This document shows, in pieces, positions 8,221 through 17,064 of a stretch of 64,000 nucleotides of DNA. The position numbers and the translations under genes were made by a program. Below the pieces are notes generated by a model. The model was not told where the DNA came from. It did no database searches and worked only from the letters and a program-made list of their open reading frames with translations. The DNA lies in the NCBI RefSeq assembly GCF_040718835.1, contig NZ_JBFEFG010000274.1, forward strand, positions 682,001-746,000, given 5' to 3'. The stretch's first letter is position 1. Each line of letters begins with the position of its first letter. The stretch is from Bremerella sp. JC817 (GTDB lineage: Bacteria; Planctomycetota; Planctomycetia; Pirellulales; Pirellulaceae).

Positions 8221-9841
8221 CTTCTTTCATCATCTCCGATTCCCAGGCCGGCAGCGACTTCACTTCGTCCAAAGCCGTCTGGTTGACCTGCACGCCCCAC
8301 TCGACAAAGTAAGGTCCCAGGTTGCGATTCGTTGCCCGCGACATCCTCACCAGGAAATCGCTGGCCCGATCAACGTCGGACTTCGGATGCTGATCCAACG
8401 GCAGTTCGCGGTACTCGCGGAAGACCTGCTTGTAAGGTTCCCAGCCGAGTTCGTGCGACAGAATCAGATAGAACGCCAGACGCTCGAACAACGCGCCGTT
8501 GACGGTCATCCAGTTGCGTTCTTCCAAAGGTCGTTCGAGATACTTGGCCGCGTTGGCAACCACCGATTCACGCGTCGAGCGTTCGTGCGGGTGCCCCAAC
8601 ACTTGCTCGAGGGCGTACGATGCAAACACGTTCACGGTCACCTCGCCGGTCCCCTGATACGTGAACACACGATGCTGATGCAAATGGCCCAGTTCATGGG
8701 CATGTCCCCAGCCCGGCTCGCCTCGAATGATCTCATTTGACCAGGAAATCGGTGCATTGATCGGGTAGCTGGCGAAGGCCGCTCCCCAGTTCACATGGGC
8801 ATCGATCAAAAAGCGATGCGGAAACGGCTTCGTTTTTGGACGTCCCGACAACTCGCTCATCGCATCGATCAATTGATTCCACTTTTCCATCGCCAGGTCC
8901 GGCGTATCGAACCGACGGATCAAATGCGACGGCATCATGAAGATCACCTTGTCGCTACCGATCTCGGCATACGGAGCTGGATAGCTACGAATTTCGGTTC
9001 GCCATTGATGAATGTCGGTCTCGCCATGCACATAACGTGGCGCCTTCAGCACATTCGTGAAACGTACCGAGACCGGCTTCTTGGGCGGCGGATCGTAGTG
9101 ATCGACCAGATCATAGATATCGCTGTCCTTCGACAGGAAGGTCTTCGCCTTGGGCGTTGGCAATTCGATGTAGACCAGCCCGCCAAACGAACACGCGGCG
9201 GCGGTCGTTCGTTTTTTCATATCGAAGACGCGATCGATTCGGGGGAAGCGATTCAGCTTCGAGTGACGCGGCGTATCGATGTAGGTACTGTTCGCCCCGA
9301 TTCGCAGTTTCCAACCGGCATCGACATACTCTTCAGGAATCGTGACGTGGATCACTTCCCCCGGTGGTGCATACAGCCCCGTGCTTTGCCAGCGATAAGA
9401 GTTCCCATCGATCTCGACGACCTGCATCTCTGGCTTGGCATGCTTCGGAATCATGCCGGGGAACTTGTCGGACGAAGGATGCTTTTGAAGCTGATCCGGC
9501 GGCAAGACTTTGCCGGCCAGTTCTGCTTCGACAATCATTCGCAGGGCAATCAGGGTATGCTCGCGAACGCGGAACTGGTTTTCCTTTTCAGGACCAATTT
9601 CTACCGCAGGCACTTCCTTGAGCTTGCCCATCAACTCCTTCATCAAGCCATCAGAAGTGAAGCCAGATCGGGCCTCTTTCTCGACCGCTTTGCGCAGTGA
9701 CGAGTACTCTTCCTCCGTCAGCTTCTCGCCTTGAATCGCCTTTTGCAGTTCTGCATCGGTAGCCGCATCGACCGATGCCGCCCCCATGCCTAGCCACAGA
9801 CATGCGATCAACGCACGCCCCAAAAGTTGTCTCAGTTCCAT
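8207..9841 (-). CDS. Exported M60-like (enhancin family) zinc metalloprotease
   Basis: A 544-residue secreted protein. The start at 9841 (MELRQLLGR) follows AGGAA and gives a clean signal peptide ending near VDA; the frame is open nine residues further. The centre holds the gluzincin motif H382-E-L-G-H386, followed by LHQ and GTGEV with E400 as candidate third zinc ligand, the HExxH...GxxExxxN arrangement of the peptidase M60 family. M60 members such as SslE and BACCAM-type proteins act on mucin-like glycoproteins, so a surface or extracellular glycoprotein substrate is plausible. An upstream beta-rich region (residues ~140-230) may be a substrate-binding domain. It is convergent with hisB. 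Confidence 0.75.
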   Translation of the reverse strand: MELRQLLGRALIACLWLGMGAASVDAATDAELQKAIQGEKLTEEEYSSLRKAVEKEARSGFTSDGLMKELMGKLKEVPAVEIGPEKENQFRVREHTLIALRMIVEAELAGKVLPPDQLQKHPSSDKFPGMIPKHAKPEMQVVEIDGNSYRWQSTGLYAPPGEVIHVTIPEEYVDAGWKLRIGANSTYIDTPRHSKLNRFPRIDRVFDMKKRTTAAACSFGGLVYIELPTPKAKTFLSKDSDIYDLVDHYDPPPKKPVSVRFTNVLKAPRYVHGETDIHQWRTEIRSYPAPYAEIGSDKVIFMMPSHLIRRFDTPDLAMEKWNQLIDAMSELSGRPKTKPFPHRFLIDAHVNWGAAFASYPINAPISWSNEIIRGEPGWGHAHELGHLHQHRVFTYQGTGEVTVNVFASYALEQVLGHPHERSTRESVVANAAKYLERPLEERNWMTVNGALFERLAFYLILSHELGWEPYKQVFREYRELPLDQHPKSDVDRASDFLVRMSRATNRNLGPYFVEWGVQVNQTALDEVKSLPAWESEMMKEARGK

Positions 9842-10151
9842 CAGACTTTGGTTCCTGTCGAATAACACTTTGCCTCAAGCTATCCCGGGATATCATCGAC
9901 TCCACAAAAAAAATCGGCAGGCAATGATGATTGCAGTATGAACCAATGACCGTGGGCTGACAAGCAAAACGCGCGAATCCCGTGGCGATGTGGCTCGTAG
10001 GGGCTCACCTTGTTGCTAGTTCGCCGCAAAACTACCACCTGCGAGGTTTCCAAAGGCGATTCCACCAATTCGTTGCCACGGAACCCCCTCCCCGATTAGT
10101 CTACATAACGCCACTCTTCCTGTCTCACGATCTCGTCGAAAGGATTATGTC
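9842..10151. other. Divergent intergenic region
   Basis: A 310-base gap between the divergent M60 gene and the first STN-like paralog. It must hold promoters for both directions, but I see no well-spaced -35/-10 pair, repeat or RNA gene. GAAAGGAT just before 10152 is the likely ribosome-binding site of the plus-strand gene. Confidence 0.4.
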
Positions 10152-11852
10152 ATGCGAGCATTGGCAACGGCCTGCCTGGTGCTGCTTCTGGGTGCGAACC
10201 TGGCGTTTGCTCAAGCGCCTCCCCGTGCTGACTTCGAGCGGATCGTGACTATCGATTCCCCAGCCGCGACCGCTGATTTCGAGAAGATCGAACAGCTGGC
10301 GAGCGAACTGCTCACTGCCCAAGTCGAACTCGATTTCGCGAAGACACCCTTGTTGCAAGCTGTGGAAGAAATCGCACGGCAAACCAAGATTCCGATCGAG
10401 ATCCATCAGCAAAGCCTAGAGGACCACGGGATCTCTCTCGATACGCCAGTTACGCTGAAGCAGCCCAAGCTTTCGGCGGCATCCGCATTGAGACTGCTAC
10501 TGCGACCAGAGCATCTTTCGTACACGATCACGCCTGAACACGTCAAAGTATTCGGCATCGAGGTCGAAGGGCATCATCGGTTGATTCCGAAGTTCTATAA
10601 CCTCTCGTCGTTGGTACCCGATCCGAAGCGTGACTTCAATTCGCTGCGGCATGTGATTGTCGACACGATCCAGCCAGAACGATGGAGCGATCTGGGTGGC
10701 CCCCAAACGATTGAGCAATATCCAGGCGGAATGTTCGTATATGCCCCCGTTGCCGAGCAGCAGTCGGTCGAAGCCCTGCTGGGCGTCCTTCGCCAGGCAA
10801 AATCGCTGAGAGACGATGCTTACGCGACGGCTTCTTTGCCTGTCTCCCCTTCTTCGCAGCAGCAAACGGAATTGGAAAAGCGACTGGAAAACACTCGCAT
10901 CTCGATCGATGCCCAACGATTGCCGCTGGCAGAAGTGGTCCAGCAGATCTCGGTCGAGAGCCAGATCCCAATCGAGATCGATACGCTTGAACTGCAGAAC
11001 ATGGGGCTGACTCGGAACGTTGCCGTCAACTTACAACTGAAGAACTTCAGCGTGCGTCATATCTTGAACATGCTGACGCGACAACATCGCCTGGATTGGA
11101 TTTGCGATCGAGACATCGTGATCATTTCCAGTCCGGAAGATGTTGAGGCGAACCTGCAAACCCGCGTCTATCCGATTCGCGACTTGATCTGGCATGGCCT
11201 CGCCCCGCGCGATGTCGAACTGCTGACAATGATTACCGATGCAGCCAACAAGAAGGACGACAATCCTTGGGCCATTCTTGCTTGCCCCAGCATGCCTTCC
11301 ATTCCAAGCACCGACAATGTTGGCGACACGATTCAAGAGTTTGTCGCTCCCGAATCATGGGATGAACTGGGAGGCCCTGGCAGCCTGAGGTTGTACGCCA
11401 AAGCCGATTGCCTGGTCGTGAGCCAGACGGCGGAAGTCCATGCGGAAGTCGCGTCGTTTCTGCAGTACCTTCGCCGGCAACAGAAACCAGAAGACCGCGA
11501 AGAACTGCGAGCCCGTCTACAAGCCGAACTCGACGAGATGATCACGGTGGTCTTCGATCTCACCAACGACGACGACCCAAAGCCTCAGCGATCAACGGCG
11601 GAAATAGATTTACTTTCGCGGCGTGCGACGTTCCGGATCGATCCGGAAAGTTGGAAGCGAAACGGGGCATATGTCGACGTGACCTCGCGCGGGCTCGTTG
11701 TTTTCAACAAACGCTCGGTCGTTCAAGAGCTTTATCGCTACCTGGTCACGCAGCGAGCCTTGCCAAAGATCACAACGGCAGAAGAAACCGAAGCTTCTGC
11801 TCCGGCCGAACCAGAGATCTCCGGTGAACCAATGCCGGGCGGAATTTATTAG
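10152..11852 (+). CDS. Exported protein with secretin N-domain/STN-like repeats, paralog 1
   Basis: A 566-residue protein with a clear signal peptide (MRALATACLVLLLGANLAFAQ). It contains two copies of a repeat that resembles the STN domain found at the N-terminus of secretins and TonB receptors: a beta-alpha-beta stretch ending in DTPVTLKQPKLSAASALRLLL (residues ~95-120) and again in NVAVNLQLKNFSVRHILNML (~290-310), each followed by a 'HVKVFG' or 'IVIISS' strand and a region ending in PESW-DELGGPG. The C-terminus is Glu/Ala/Pro rich. No secretin pore domain is present. The next gene is a full-length paralog. Function unknown; periplasmic location inferred. Confidence 0.7.
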   Translation: MRALATACLVLLLGANLAFAQAPPRADFERIVTIDSPAATADFEKIEQLASELLTAQVELDFAKTPLLQAVEEIARQTKIPIEIHQQSLEDHGISLDTPVTLKQPKLSAASALRLLLRPEHLSYTITPEHVKVFGIEVEGHHRLIPKFYNLSSLVPDPKRDFNSLRHVIVDTIQPERWSDLGGPQTIEQYPGGMFVYAPVAEQQSVEALLGVLRQAKSLRDDAYATASLPVSPSSQQQTELEKRLENTRISIDAQRLPLAEVVQQISVESQIPIEIDTLELQNMGLTRNVAVNLQLKNFSVRHILNMLTRQHRLDWICDRDIVIISSPEDVEANLQTRVYPIRDLIWHGLAPRDVELLTMITDAANKKDDNPWAILACPSMPSIPSTDNVGDTIQEFVAPESWDELGGPGSLRLYAKADCLVVSQTAEVHAEVASFLQYLRRQQKPEDREELRARLQAELDEMITVVFDLTNDDDPKPQRSTAEIDLLSRRATFRIDPESWKRNGAYVDVTSRGLVVFNKRSVVQELYRYLVTQRALPKITTAEETEASAPAEPEISGEPMPGGIY

Positions 11853-11908
11853 TCGCTTCCCCATCAACTCGTCCTCAAAGTCAACTCTCGCCATCAAGGA
11901 TTTTGAAC

Positions 11909-13573
11909 GTGCGAATCTTCTTGTCTCTTTGCTTATTGTTGATCACCGGCGTATCGGTTGCGGAAGAGATTTCGCTCGACGAAGTGACACCGATCACGGT
12001 CCAACTTCCTGACAATTCCGATTCCGAACTCGCGGCGATTGACGCTCTGCGTGACCAACTGCAAACGCAGAAACTGGGCGTGCACTTCGACGAACTTCCC
12101 TTGGTCGATGCGGTGCGATTCATCGAAAGCAAGACCGAGATTCCGATTCGTATCGACTTCAAAGCGTTGCAGGATGTCAACTTCTCCCCCGATATGCCGA
12201 TCACGCTGGATGCGGAAGAACTGTCGGCCACAACGATCCTCTCGTTGATCGCCCACGAACACGCTCTGGCCTATTACTTCCAGTCCGATGCCGTGGTGAT
12301 TTCGACTCCACAGCATTCGGAGGAACGTTACTTGACGCGTTGCTACGACCTCTCGCGATTTCCTTCCGAGTTGTACTACAACGATCTCTACGACGTGATC
12401 ACCACAACCTTGGAACCGGAAAGTTGGGATGTACTCGGTGGCACCGGGACGGTCCAGGTCTTCCAAAACAGCATGCTGGTTTCCGCCTCGCCGCGGGTAC
12501 ATGCCAAGCTGCAAACGCTGTTGGATCAACTCACGAAGGCGATCGATCTTCCTTCGGAAAACTACCCGGTCCAGCCCCTTCATATTTGGCCAACGGCTAA
12601 ACTGATGGCGATCGCGGAAGCAAAGCTCGACAGCACAACCATTACCGCCGATTTCAACAACGCGACGCGGGAAGAAGTGTTTGGGTTTCTACGAAAGACA
12701 AACCAACTACCGATCATGCTCGATCACAGCGAGCTCTCCTACAGCGACTTCGAACTGCCGAAGACGATCGACTTAAAGCTCGAAAAAGTCCCGGCTCGCA
12801 AAGCACTCGATGCCATCTGTCAGCAGTTCGGCGTTGGCTGGGAGATCTTCAACGAAACGATTCTGATCACGTCCGAGTTGAACGTTACCAGCAATTTGGA
12901 AATCCGCATCTATCCGGTGAGAGACTTGCTCTGGCACGGGCTCGATGTCCGAGATGCTCGCCTTCGACACGAAATCGAACAGTTCTATCAACAATCGGCG
13001 ATGCCCAGCGCGGCTTTGACGGCGCCACTCCTTCCTGACACCGATAACCTGATCGCCTCGCTGGTTTTTCCCAACCAAGCCGAGAGTTGGGAGATGTTGG
13101 GGGGACCATGCACGATCATCGAGTACCTGCCCGGCGATTGCCTGGTGGTAATGCAATCGACGAAAGTCCATCGGCAAATCGAGGCGCAGCTCAACCAGAT
13201 CCGTAAGCAGCAAAAGCCGATCGATCTCGACCAGTGGAAGCAGCAGATTCACGCTTATCGCCAGGAAGTGGTTGCCGTTTCCTTTGTGGCGTTACCGCCG
13301 GTCGATGATAATCCACCACTGACCAAGGGCGACCTGCAAGATATCGCCGCACTGATCAAGGCCACCCAAGATAAGGCGACCTGGGGCGTTCCCGGCCATG
13401 CCATCTTCGCAACATCCAACGGTCTGATCGTTCGCAATCAACGCAGCGTCGTTTCACGCGTGGAAGAATACCTGAAGTCGCTTGCGATTTATTCGGCAGC
13501 CGACGTCCACGTCGCCCCCAAGACCTTGCCTGGGGTTGGGGCTGCCGATGAAGCGGTTCCAGCGTTCGAGTAG
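11909..13573 (+). CDS. Exported protein with secretin N-domain/STN-like repeats, paralog 2
   Basis: A 554-residue tandem paralog of the preceding gene. Shared landmarks include FDELPLVDAVRFIESKT, PITLDAEELSATTILSLIAHEH, EPESWDVLGG and IRIYPVRDLLWHGLDVRDARL (its twin has YPIRDLIWHGLAPRDVEL). GTG at 11909 is preferred: AAGGA lies 8 bases upstream, whereas the in-frame TTG at 11903 is only 2 bases from it. A signal peptide spans residues 1-18. The 56-base gap to the first copy implies one transcript. Function unknown. Confidence 0.7.
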   Translation: MRIFLSLCLLLITGVSVAEEISLDEVTPITVQLPDNSDSELAAIDALRDQLQTQKLGVHFDELPLVDAVRFIESKTEIPIRIDFKALQDVNFSPDMPITLDAEELSATTILSLIAHEHALAYYFQSDAVVISTPQHSEERYLTRCYDLSRFPSELYYNDLYDVITTTLEPESWDVLGGTGTVQVFQNSMLVSASPRVHAKLQTLLDQLTKAIDLPSENYPVQPLHIWPTAKLMAIAEAKLDSTTITADFNNATREEVFGFLRKTNQLPIMLDHSELSYSDFELPKTIDLKLEKVPARKALDAICQQFGVGWEIFNETILITSELNVTSNLEIRIYPVRDLLWHGLDVRDARLRHEIEQFYQQSAMPSAALTAPLLPDTDNLIASLVFPNQAESWEMLGGPCTIIEYLPGDCLVVMQSTKVHRQIEAQLNQIRKQQKPIDLDQWKQQIHAYRQEVVAVSFVALPPVDDNPPLTKGDLQDIAALIKATQDKATWGVPGHAIFATSNGLIVRNQRSVVSRVEEYLKSLAIYSAADVHVAPKTLPGVGAADEAVPAFE

Positions 13574-13602
13574 TGCAGTTCGCGACTCGCAGTCGTCCGC
13601 AC

Positions 13603-13632
13603 GACCAAGATGTCTCTCAGAACATCTTGGTC
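13603..13632. other. Stem-loop spanning the stop codon of the barrel-like gene
   Basis: GACCAAGATGT and ACATCTTGGTC form a perfect 11-base stem around a loop containing the TGA stop of the minus-strand gene. It lies between convergent genes, so it may act as a bidirectional 3'-end structure, although neither side has a U-tract. Confidence 0.4.
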
Positions 13633-14927
13633 AGCAGGATGGCGAACTCGCTGTCGAACAGCTTGTCGGGGCCATCTTTCAGCGGAGCAACCGCGGCGGC
13701 TGTCAGAATGTAGTCTTGGCCCAACTGAAACCGCAGACCAGCCGTCGCGTTCAAGACATCGAGACGGTTGTAAGGGTTGGTCACGATGTCCCCACTCGAA
13801 GGCCCTGCCGCCGCCAGGTCGGTATCGTTGAGCGTGGTCGAGTAGTGAAGCTCGCCGATCACGGCAGCCCGTTGAATCCAATGTCCGCAATGCTGCGACT
13901 GATAGAACCAATGCCCCAAGGTGTAATCGAGGTACAAGAAGTTCTGCTGCTGGTATCGCGAGATCGCAAATCGATTGCCCCCATCCCCGCGGCTAAATGT
14001 ATCGCCATTCAAATCGAAGTCGAGCTGGGCGATCGCGGTCGACCAGGTACGGTCGGTGTGACGACGATAGTAAGCCACAAACGGCAACAGATGGACCGAC
14101 TGGTTCTGGACGTAGCAGATGGTGCTGCCGAGCGAACTGTTGGTCAGGCGAGCGTCTGGACCGGTTGGCAAGCTGACGGTCAGGCCAGCCGACAACGCCG
14201 AGTCGTTTCCTTGCTGTAGCAAGATGCTCTTGAACACAAGGCTCATGTTGCCGAACTCGACGTCGGTCTGGCTACCGCTTCCGTTCACGTCTTGCACGTT
14301 ATCGAGACCGCCCACCAATGGCATGCGAACTTCAATCGAGGACGAGCCCTCGAGAAACGTCTTTTCCAGACCGAGCGTGACGCGGTTCACGTCTTGCCCT
14401 GCCAGGTCGATGTTGCGGACCGGCTGGCTGAAGTGGTTATAGTTCACGAACCAACGATTCACCGGAATCGGGCTGACGTTTTCAGCGATCTTGAAACGAC
14501 GATCACCACCAGCGATCGGCACATTGAAGCCGTTGTTGATGTTGGTGTTACCGTAGCTTGGACCGGCGATCAGCGCGGTCGAACCAAAGAAGTCACCGAT
14601 CGTGGCATCGCGGAAGCCAATGTTCTCGTTCGCCGAAGCGAACTGGGCCGAAGTGGCGAAGGTAGTCGACGGCAGCGGCATCGCCGGCAGATCGTCGGCT
14701 GGCTGCATCAAGTCGTCGGTCATGGGGACTTCGCCCATCGGCGAAGTGGAAGGCGTTGGCTGGCCTGGCATGGCCTGACCGGTTCCTGGCTGGCAAGGAA
14801 CCGGAGGGCAAGGATTGACGCACTGGCATTTCTTGGGAGCACAGTTGCAGTCGGCCCAGACCGAAGTCGCCGAGACCACGTGTGCTACCAGAGTCGCGAG
14901 TGCCACCATCCATAAGCGGCCTTGCAT
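13617..14927 (-). CDS. Outer-membrane beta-barrel-like protein with Cys-rich N-terminus
   Basis: A 436-residue exported protein. The ATG at 14927, preceded by GAGGGA, gives a signal peptide ending at VWA; the frame is open 35 residues further but without export features. The first 20 mature residues hold six cysteines (DCNCAPKKCQC...NPCPPVPC), followed by a Pro/Met linker. The remainder alternates polar and hydrophobic residues in strand-length blocks with aromatic girdles (RWFVNYNHFSQPV, LLPFVAYYRRH, NFLYLDYTLGHWFY) and ends in TKMF; a C-terminal Phe is typical of outer-membrane barrels. I infer an outer-membrane channel or anchoring protein; the substrate is unknown. Confidence 0.65.
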   Translation of the reverse strand: MQGRLWMVALATLVAHVVSATSVWADCNCAPKKCQCVNPCPPVPCQPGTGQAMPGQPTPSTSPMGEVPMTDDLMQPADDLPAMPLPSTTFATSAQFASANENIGFRDATIGDFFGSTALIAGPSYGNTNINNGFNVPIAGGDRRFKIAENVSPIPVNRWFVNYNHFSQPVRNIDLAGQDVNRVTLGLEKTFLEGSSSIEVRMPLVGGLDNVQDVNGSGSQTDVEFGNMSLVFKSILLQQGNDSALSAGLTVSLPTGPDARLTNSSLGSTICYVQNQSVHLLPFVAYYRRHTDRTWSTAIAQLDFDLNGDTFSRGDGGNRFAISRYQQQNFLYLDYTLGHWFYQSQHCGHWIQRAAVIGELHYSTTLNDTDLAAAGPSSGDIVTNPYNRLDVLNATAGLRFQLGQDYILTAAAVAPLKDGPDKLFDSEFAILLTKMF

Positions 14928-15718
14928 GGGCGTTCCCTCTTTCAATCCACAGTTTCCAACACCAGATCGGCCAAATCGCAAGATGCAGCCGTTGTTGTTC
15001 ACTACTCGGCATCCCCTGGAAGGACTCTCCATGCTTGCACAGGTCGAATTCTAGGAGAAATCGGAAAAACTGCGACGCCCGACATCATCGCCCCGCAAAG
15101 TCTCCCCAAAGCCCTTAATTTAAAATGAGCTTTGAACGAGAGCCTGGGTTCACCCATCCTGGCCGACTGATGTTTGCCTGAAAGTGGCAGCCGCGGCATC
15201 GTAGATTCTTGGAAATTTGTCCGCGCAGTACTGGGGGAACAGACACCCACCCACATTGACCACTCATTCAAACCCGACCGTAGACCAAAGCGCAGGCAAA
15301 ACGGGTCTACCCCGACGCAGGGAACAACGGGTTTTGATTTCAGGACTGGCAATGGAAAAGTCGGTACCTCAATTCGCGCGTTGCTGGCAGCTAGTGTTCG
15401 TCTGCGCGAAAACGAGATTGCAATCACGTTTCTGCGATAAACGATCGACCGGTCCCACCCTCATGCAGGGAAACTTTTTTTCTTCTGAATCAGCAGAAAT
15501 CGCTTCATCTCTTCCCCACAATTTCCTTCGCTTTTTCTTCATACGCGACCACTAGCTTCCTTGCTTCGCGAGCCCGTTCCCGCCGGTGTGGCCAGAGAGA
15601 ACGTGATGGTTCGCGCATCGAGTTTTTCGGCGACGCCCATTCGTTGACTGGCCTTCCCCTCGGCAGCAACGGCACTCCGACCCGTCGCCAAACACGAACC
15701 CATAGGACCTTTCGTTTT
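14928..15718. other. Long intergenic region, no gene recognised
   Basis: A 791-base gap between a minus-strand barrel-like gene and a DUF1559 gene. Short open frames exist on both strands but lack ribosome-binding sites, family motifs or consistent codon use. I see T-rich tracts near 15470-15485 and 15530-15540, but no convincing promoter, RNA gene or repeat. It probably contains the promoters of both flanking genes. Confidence 0.4.
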
Positions 15719-16729
15719 ATGAACCGCATCTTCCCGCCCCATGCTTCGCGTCGTTCTGCGTTCACGCTCGTGGAACTGCTGGTGGTCATCGCAATCATCG
15801 GTATCTTGATCGCCCTGCTCTTGCCGGCCGTGCAGCAAGCACGTGAATCGGCCCGTCGTACCCAGTGCACCAATCACCTGAAGCAGATTGGTCTCGCCTT
15901 CCACAACTTCCAAGATACGTACGGTCACCTGCCATACGGTGGTAGCGATACGACCGCCGCCGTTCCGATGGGTTCGTCGAGCCCAAGCGACTGCTGCAAT
16001 GCCGACCAGCTCGACTACTTCAACTGGACCTACCAGATCCTGCCCTTCCTGGAACAGACAGCCCTTTATGATCTGGGCGATCCGAACAACGCCACCGGTA
16101 CTGAAGGCTCGATCGCTCGCAATGGTGTCGCTGGCTACTTCTGTCCATCACGGCGCGTTGCCACGCCTTACGGCGGTAGCAATGTCTATCGTGCCGACTA
16201 CGCTGGTAACGCCGGCGAACGTCACAGCAGCGGTATGCGTGCGGGTACCAGCACCGGTAAGCATGGCGTCGTCCGCAACAACAAGACCAAGTTCCCCGCG
16301 ATGATCGAACACATCCGCGATGGTTCGTCGAACACCATCATGGTGGGCGAAAAGGCTCTCCACGATTCGGCCTATGGCGTCGAAGGTGGCGACAACGAAA
16401 TGTGGAACAACGCCGGTTGGGACGAAGACGTCATCCGCTTCGGTTCGTATTACGACTCGGGCAGCGGCGACTCGACTCCCCTGGTCCCAATCCCAGACTG
16501 GGCCGCTCCTAAGTTCGACGACAGTGGTGCCTTTGAATCGTTCGACGCCAAGTACAGCTTGAATGGCGTGTTCAAGGGCTGGCACCCTTATTTCGGTTCG
16601 TCGCACAACGGCGGCACCAACTTCTGTCTCGGCGATGGTTCGGTTCGCTTCATTCCTTACACCGTCGATGGCCTGGTCTTCACCTACGCTGCCCTGGCCG
16701 ACGATCGCAAGACGTTCGATTGGCCGTAA
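15719..16729 (+). CDS. DUF1559 pseudopilin-like protein
   Basis: A 336-residue protein with the prepilin-like leader [20 protein letters not shown]; note Ala rather than Gly just before FTLVE, a permitted variant. Next come QQARESARRTQCTNHLKQIGLAFHNF, the aromatic-rich DYFNWTYQILPFLEQ block, DGSSNTIMVGE, and the C-terminal NFCLGDGSVRFIPYTVDG. AGGAC precedes the ATG by 10 bases; upstream in-frame sequence lacks coding character. A mini lipoprotein gene follows 99 bases later, which is a recurrent pairing for this family. Function unknown. Confidence 0.92.
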   Translation: MNRIFPPHASRRSAFTLVELLVVIAIIGILIALLLPAVQQARESARRTQCTNHLKQIGLAFHNFQDTYGHLPYGGSDTTAAVPMGSSSPSDCCNADQLDYFNWTYQILPFLEQTALYDLGDPNNATGTEGSIARNGVAGYFCPSRRVATPYGGSNVYRADYAGNAGERHSSGMRAGTSTGKHGVVRNNKTKFPAMIEHIRDGSSNTIMVGEKALHDSAYGVEGGDNEMWNNAGWDEDVIRFGSYYDSGSGDSTPLVPIPDWAAPKFDDSGAFESFDAKYSLNGVFKGWHPYFGSSHNGGTNFCLGDGSVRFIPYTVDGLVFTYAALADDRKTFDWP

Positions 16730-16828
16730 CTTGCCGTTGGTTTGAAGCCTGAATTCAACTTGCCACTTCGTCCCCTACCCTGGCGAAGTGGCAATGCTCC
16801 CTCTCACCCCTCGAAAGAGAACCCTCCG

Positions 16829-16996
16829 ATGAAGTACGTATCGATCGCGATGTTGTTTCTGGCTCTCGGTCTGACCACCGGCTGTGGTGGCGGAACGACG
16901 AACAAAGGCGAAATCCAGCAGATGACCGCTGACGAAGAAGAAAACCTCAAGGCTGAAATCCAAGCGGTTGAAGATGCGGAACGAGCCAACCAGTAA
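16829..16996 (+). CDS. Mini lipoprotein (55 residues)
   Basis: MKYVSIAMLFLALGLTTGC is a complete lipoprotein signal with Cys19 at the lipobox, followed by a Gly/Thr spacer and an acidic helical tail (MTADEEENLKAEIQAVEDAE). It directly follows a DUF1559 gene and precedes a terminator, so it is likely co-transcribed. Too short to assign a function; similar small lipoproteins often accompany DUF1559 genes. Confidence 0.75.
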   Translation: MKYVSIAMLFLALGLTTGCGGGTTNKGEIQQMTADEEENLKAEIQAVEDAERANQ

Positions 16997-17020
16997 GCGA
17001 GGTTGTCGATTCCGAAATGA

Positions 17021-17058
17021 AGCCCAGGTACCCTGCCTCGTTGGTGCCTGGGCTTTTT
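17021..17058 (+). terminator. Rho-independent terminator, probably bidirectional
   Basis: GCCCAGGTACC pairs with GGTGCCTGGGC (one G-U wobble) and is followed by TTTTT. It ends the DUF1559/mini-lipoprotein transcript and lies between it and the convergent Rrf2 gene, which it may also terminate. Confidence 0.85.
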
Positions 17059-17064
17059 CGTGCG

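Noticed and set aside
8795..9700. 301-codon open frame antisense to the M60 gene
   Set aside because: Arg/His-rich shadow translation; the minus strand has signal peptide and zinc motif.
13482..14219. 245-codon plus-strand frame over the barrel-like gene
   Set aside because: Overlaps two better-supported genes, no ribosome-binding site or domain.
15002..15427. 141-codon minus frame in the 14.9-15.7 kb gap
   Set aside because: No ribosome-binding site, signal or motif; codon use unlike neighbours.
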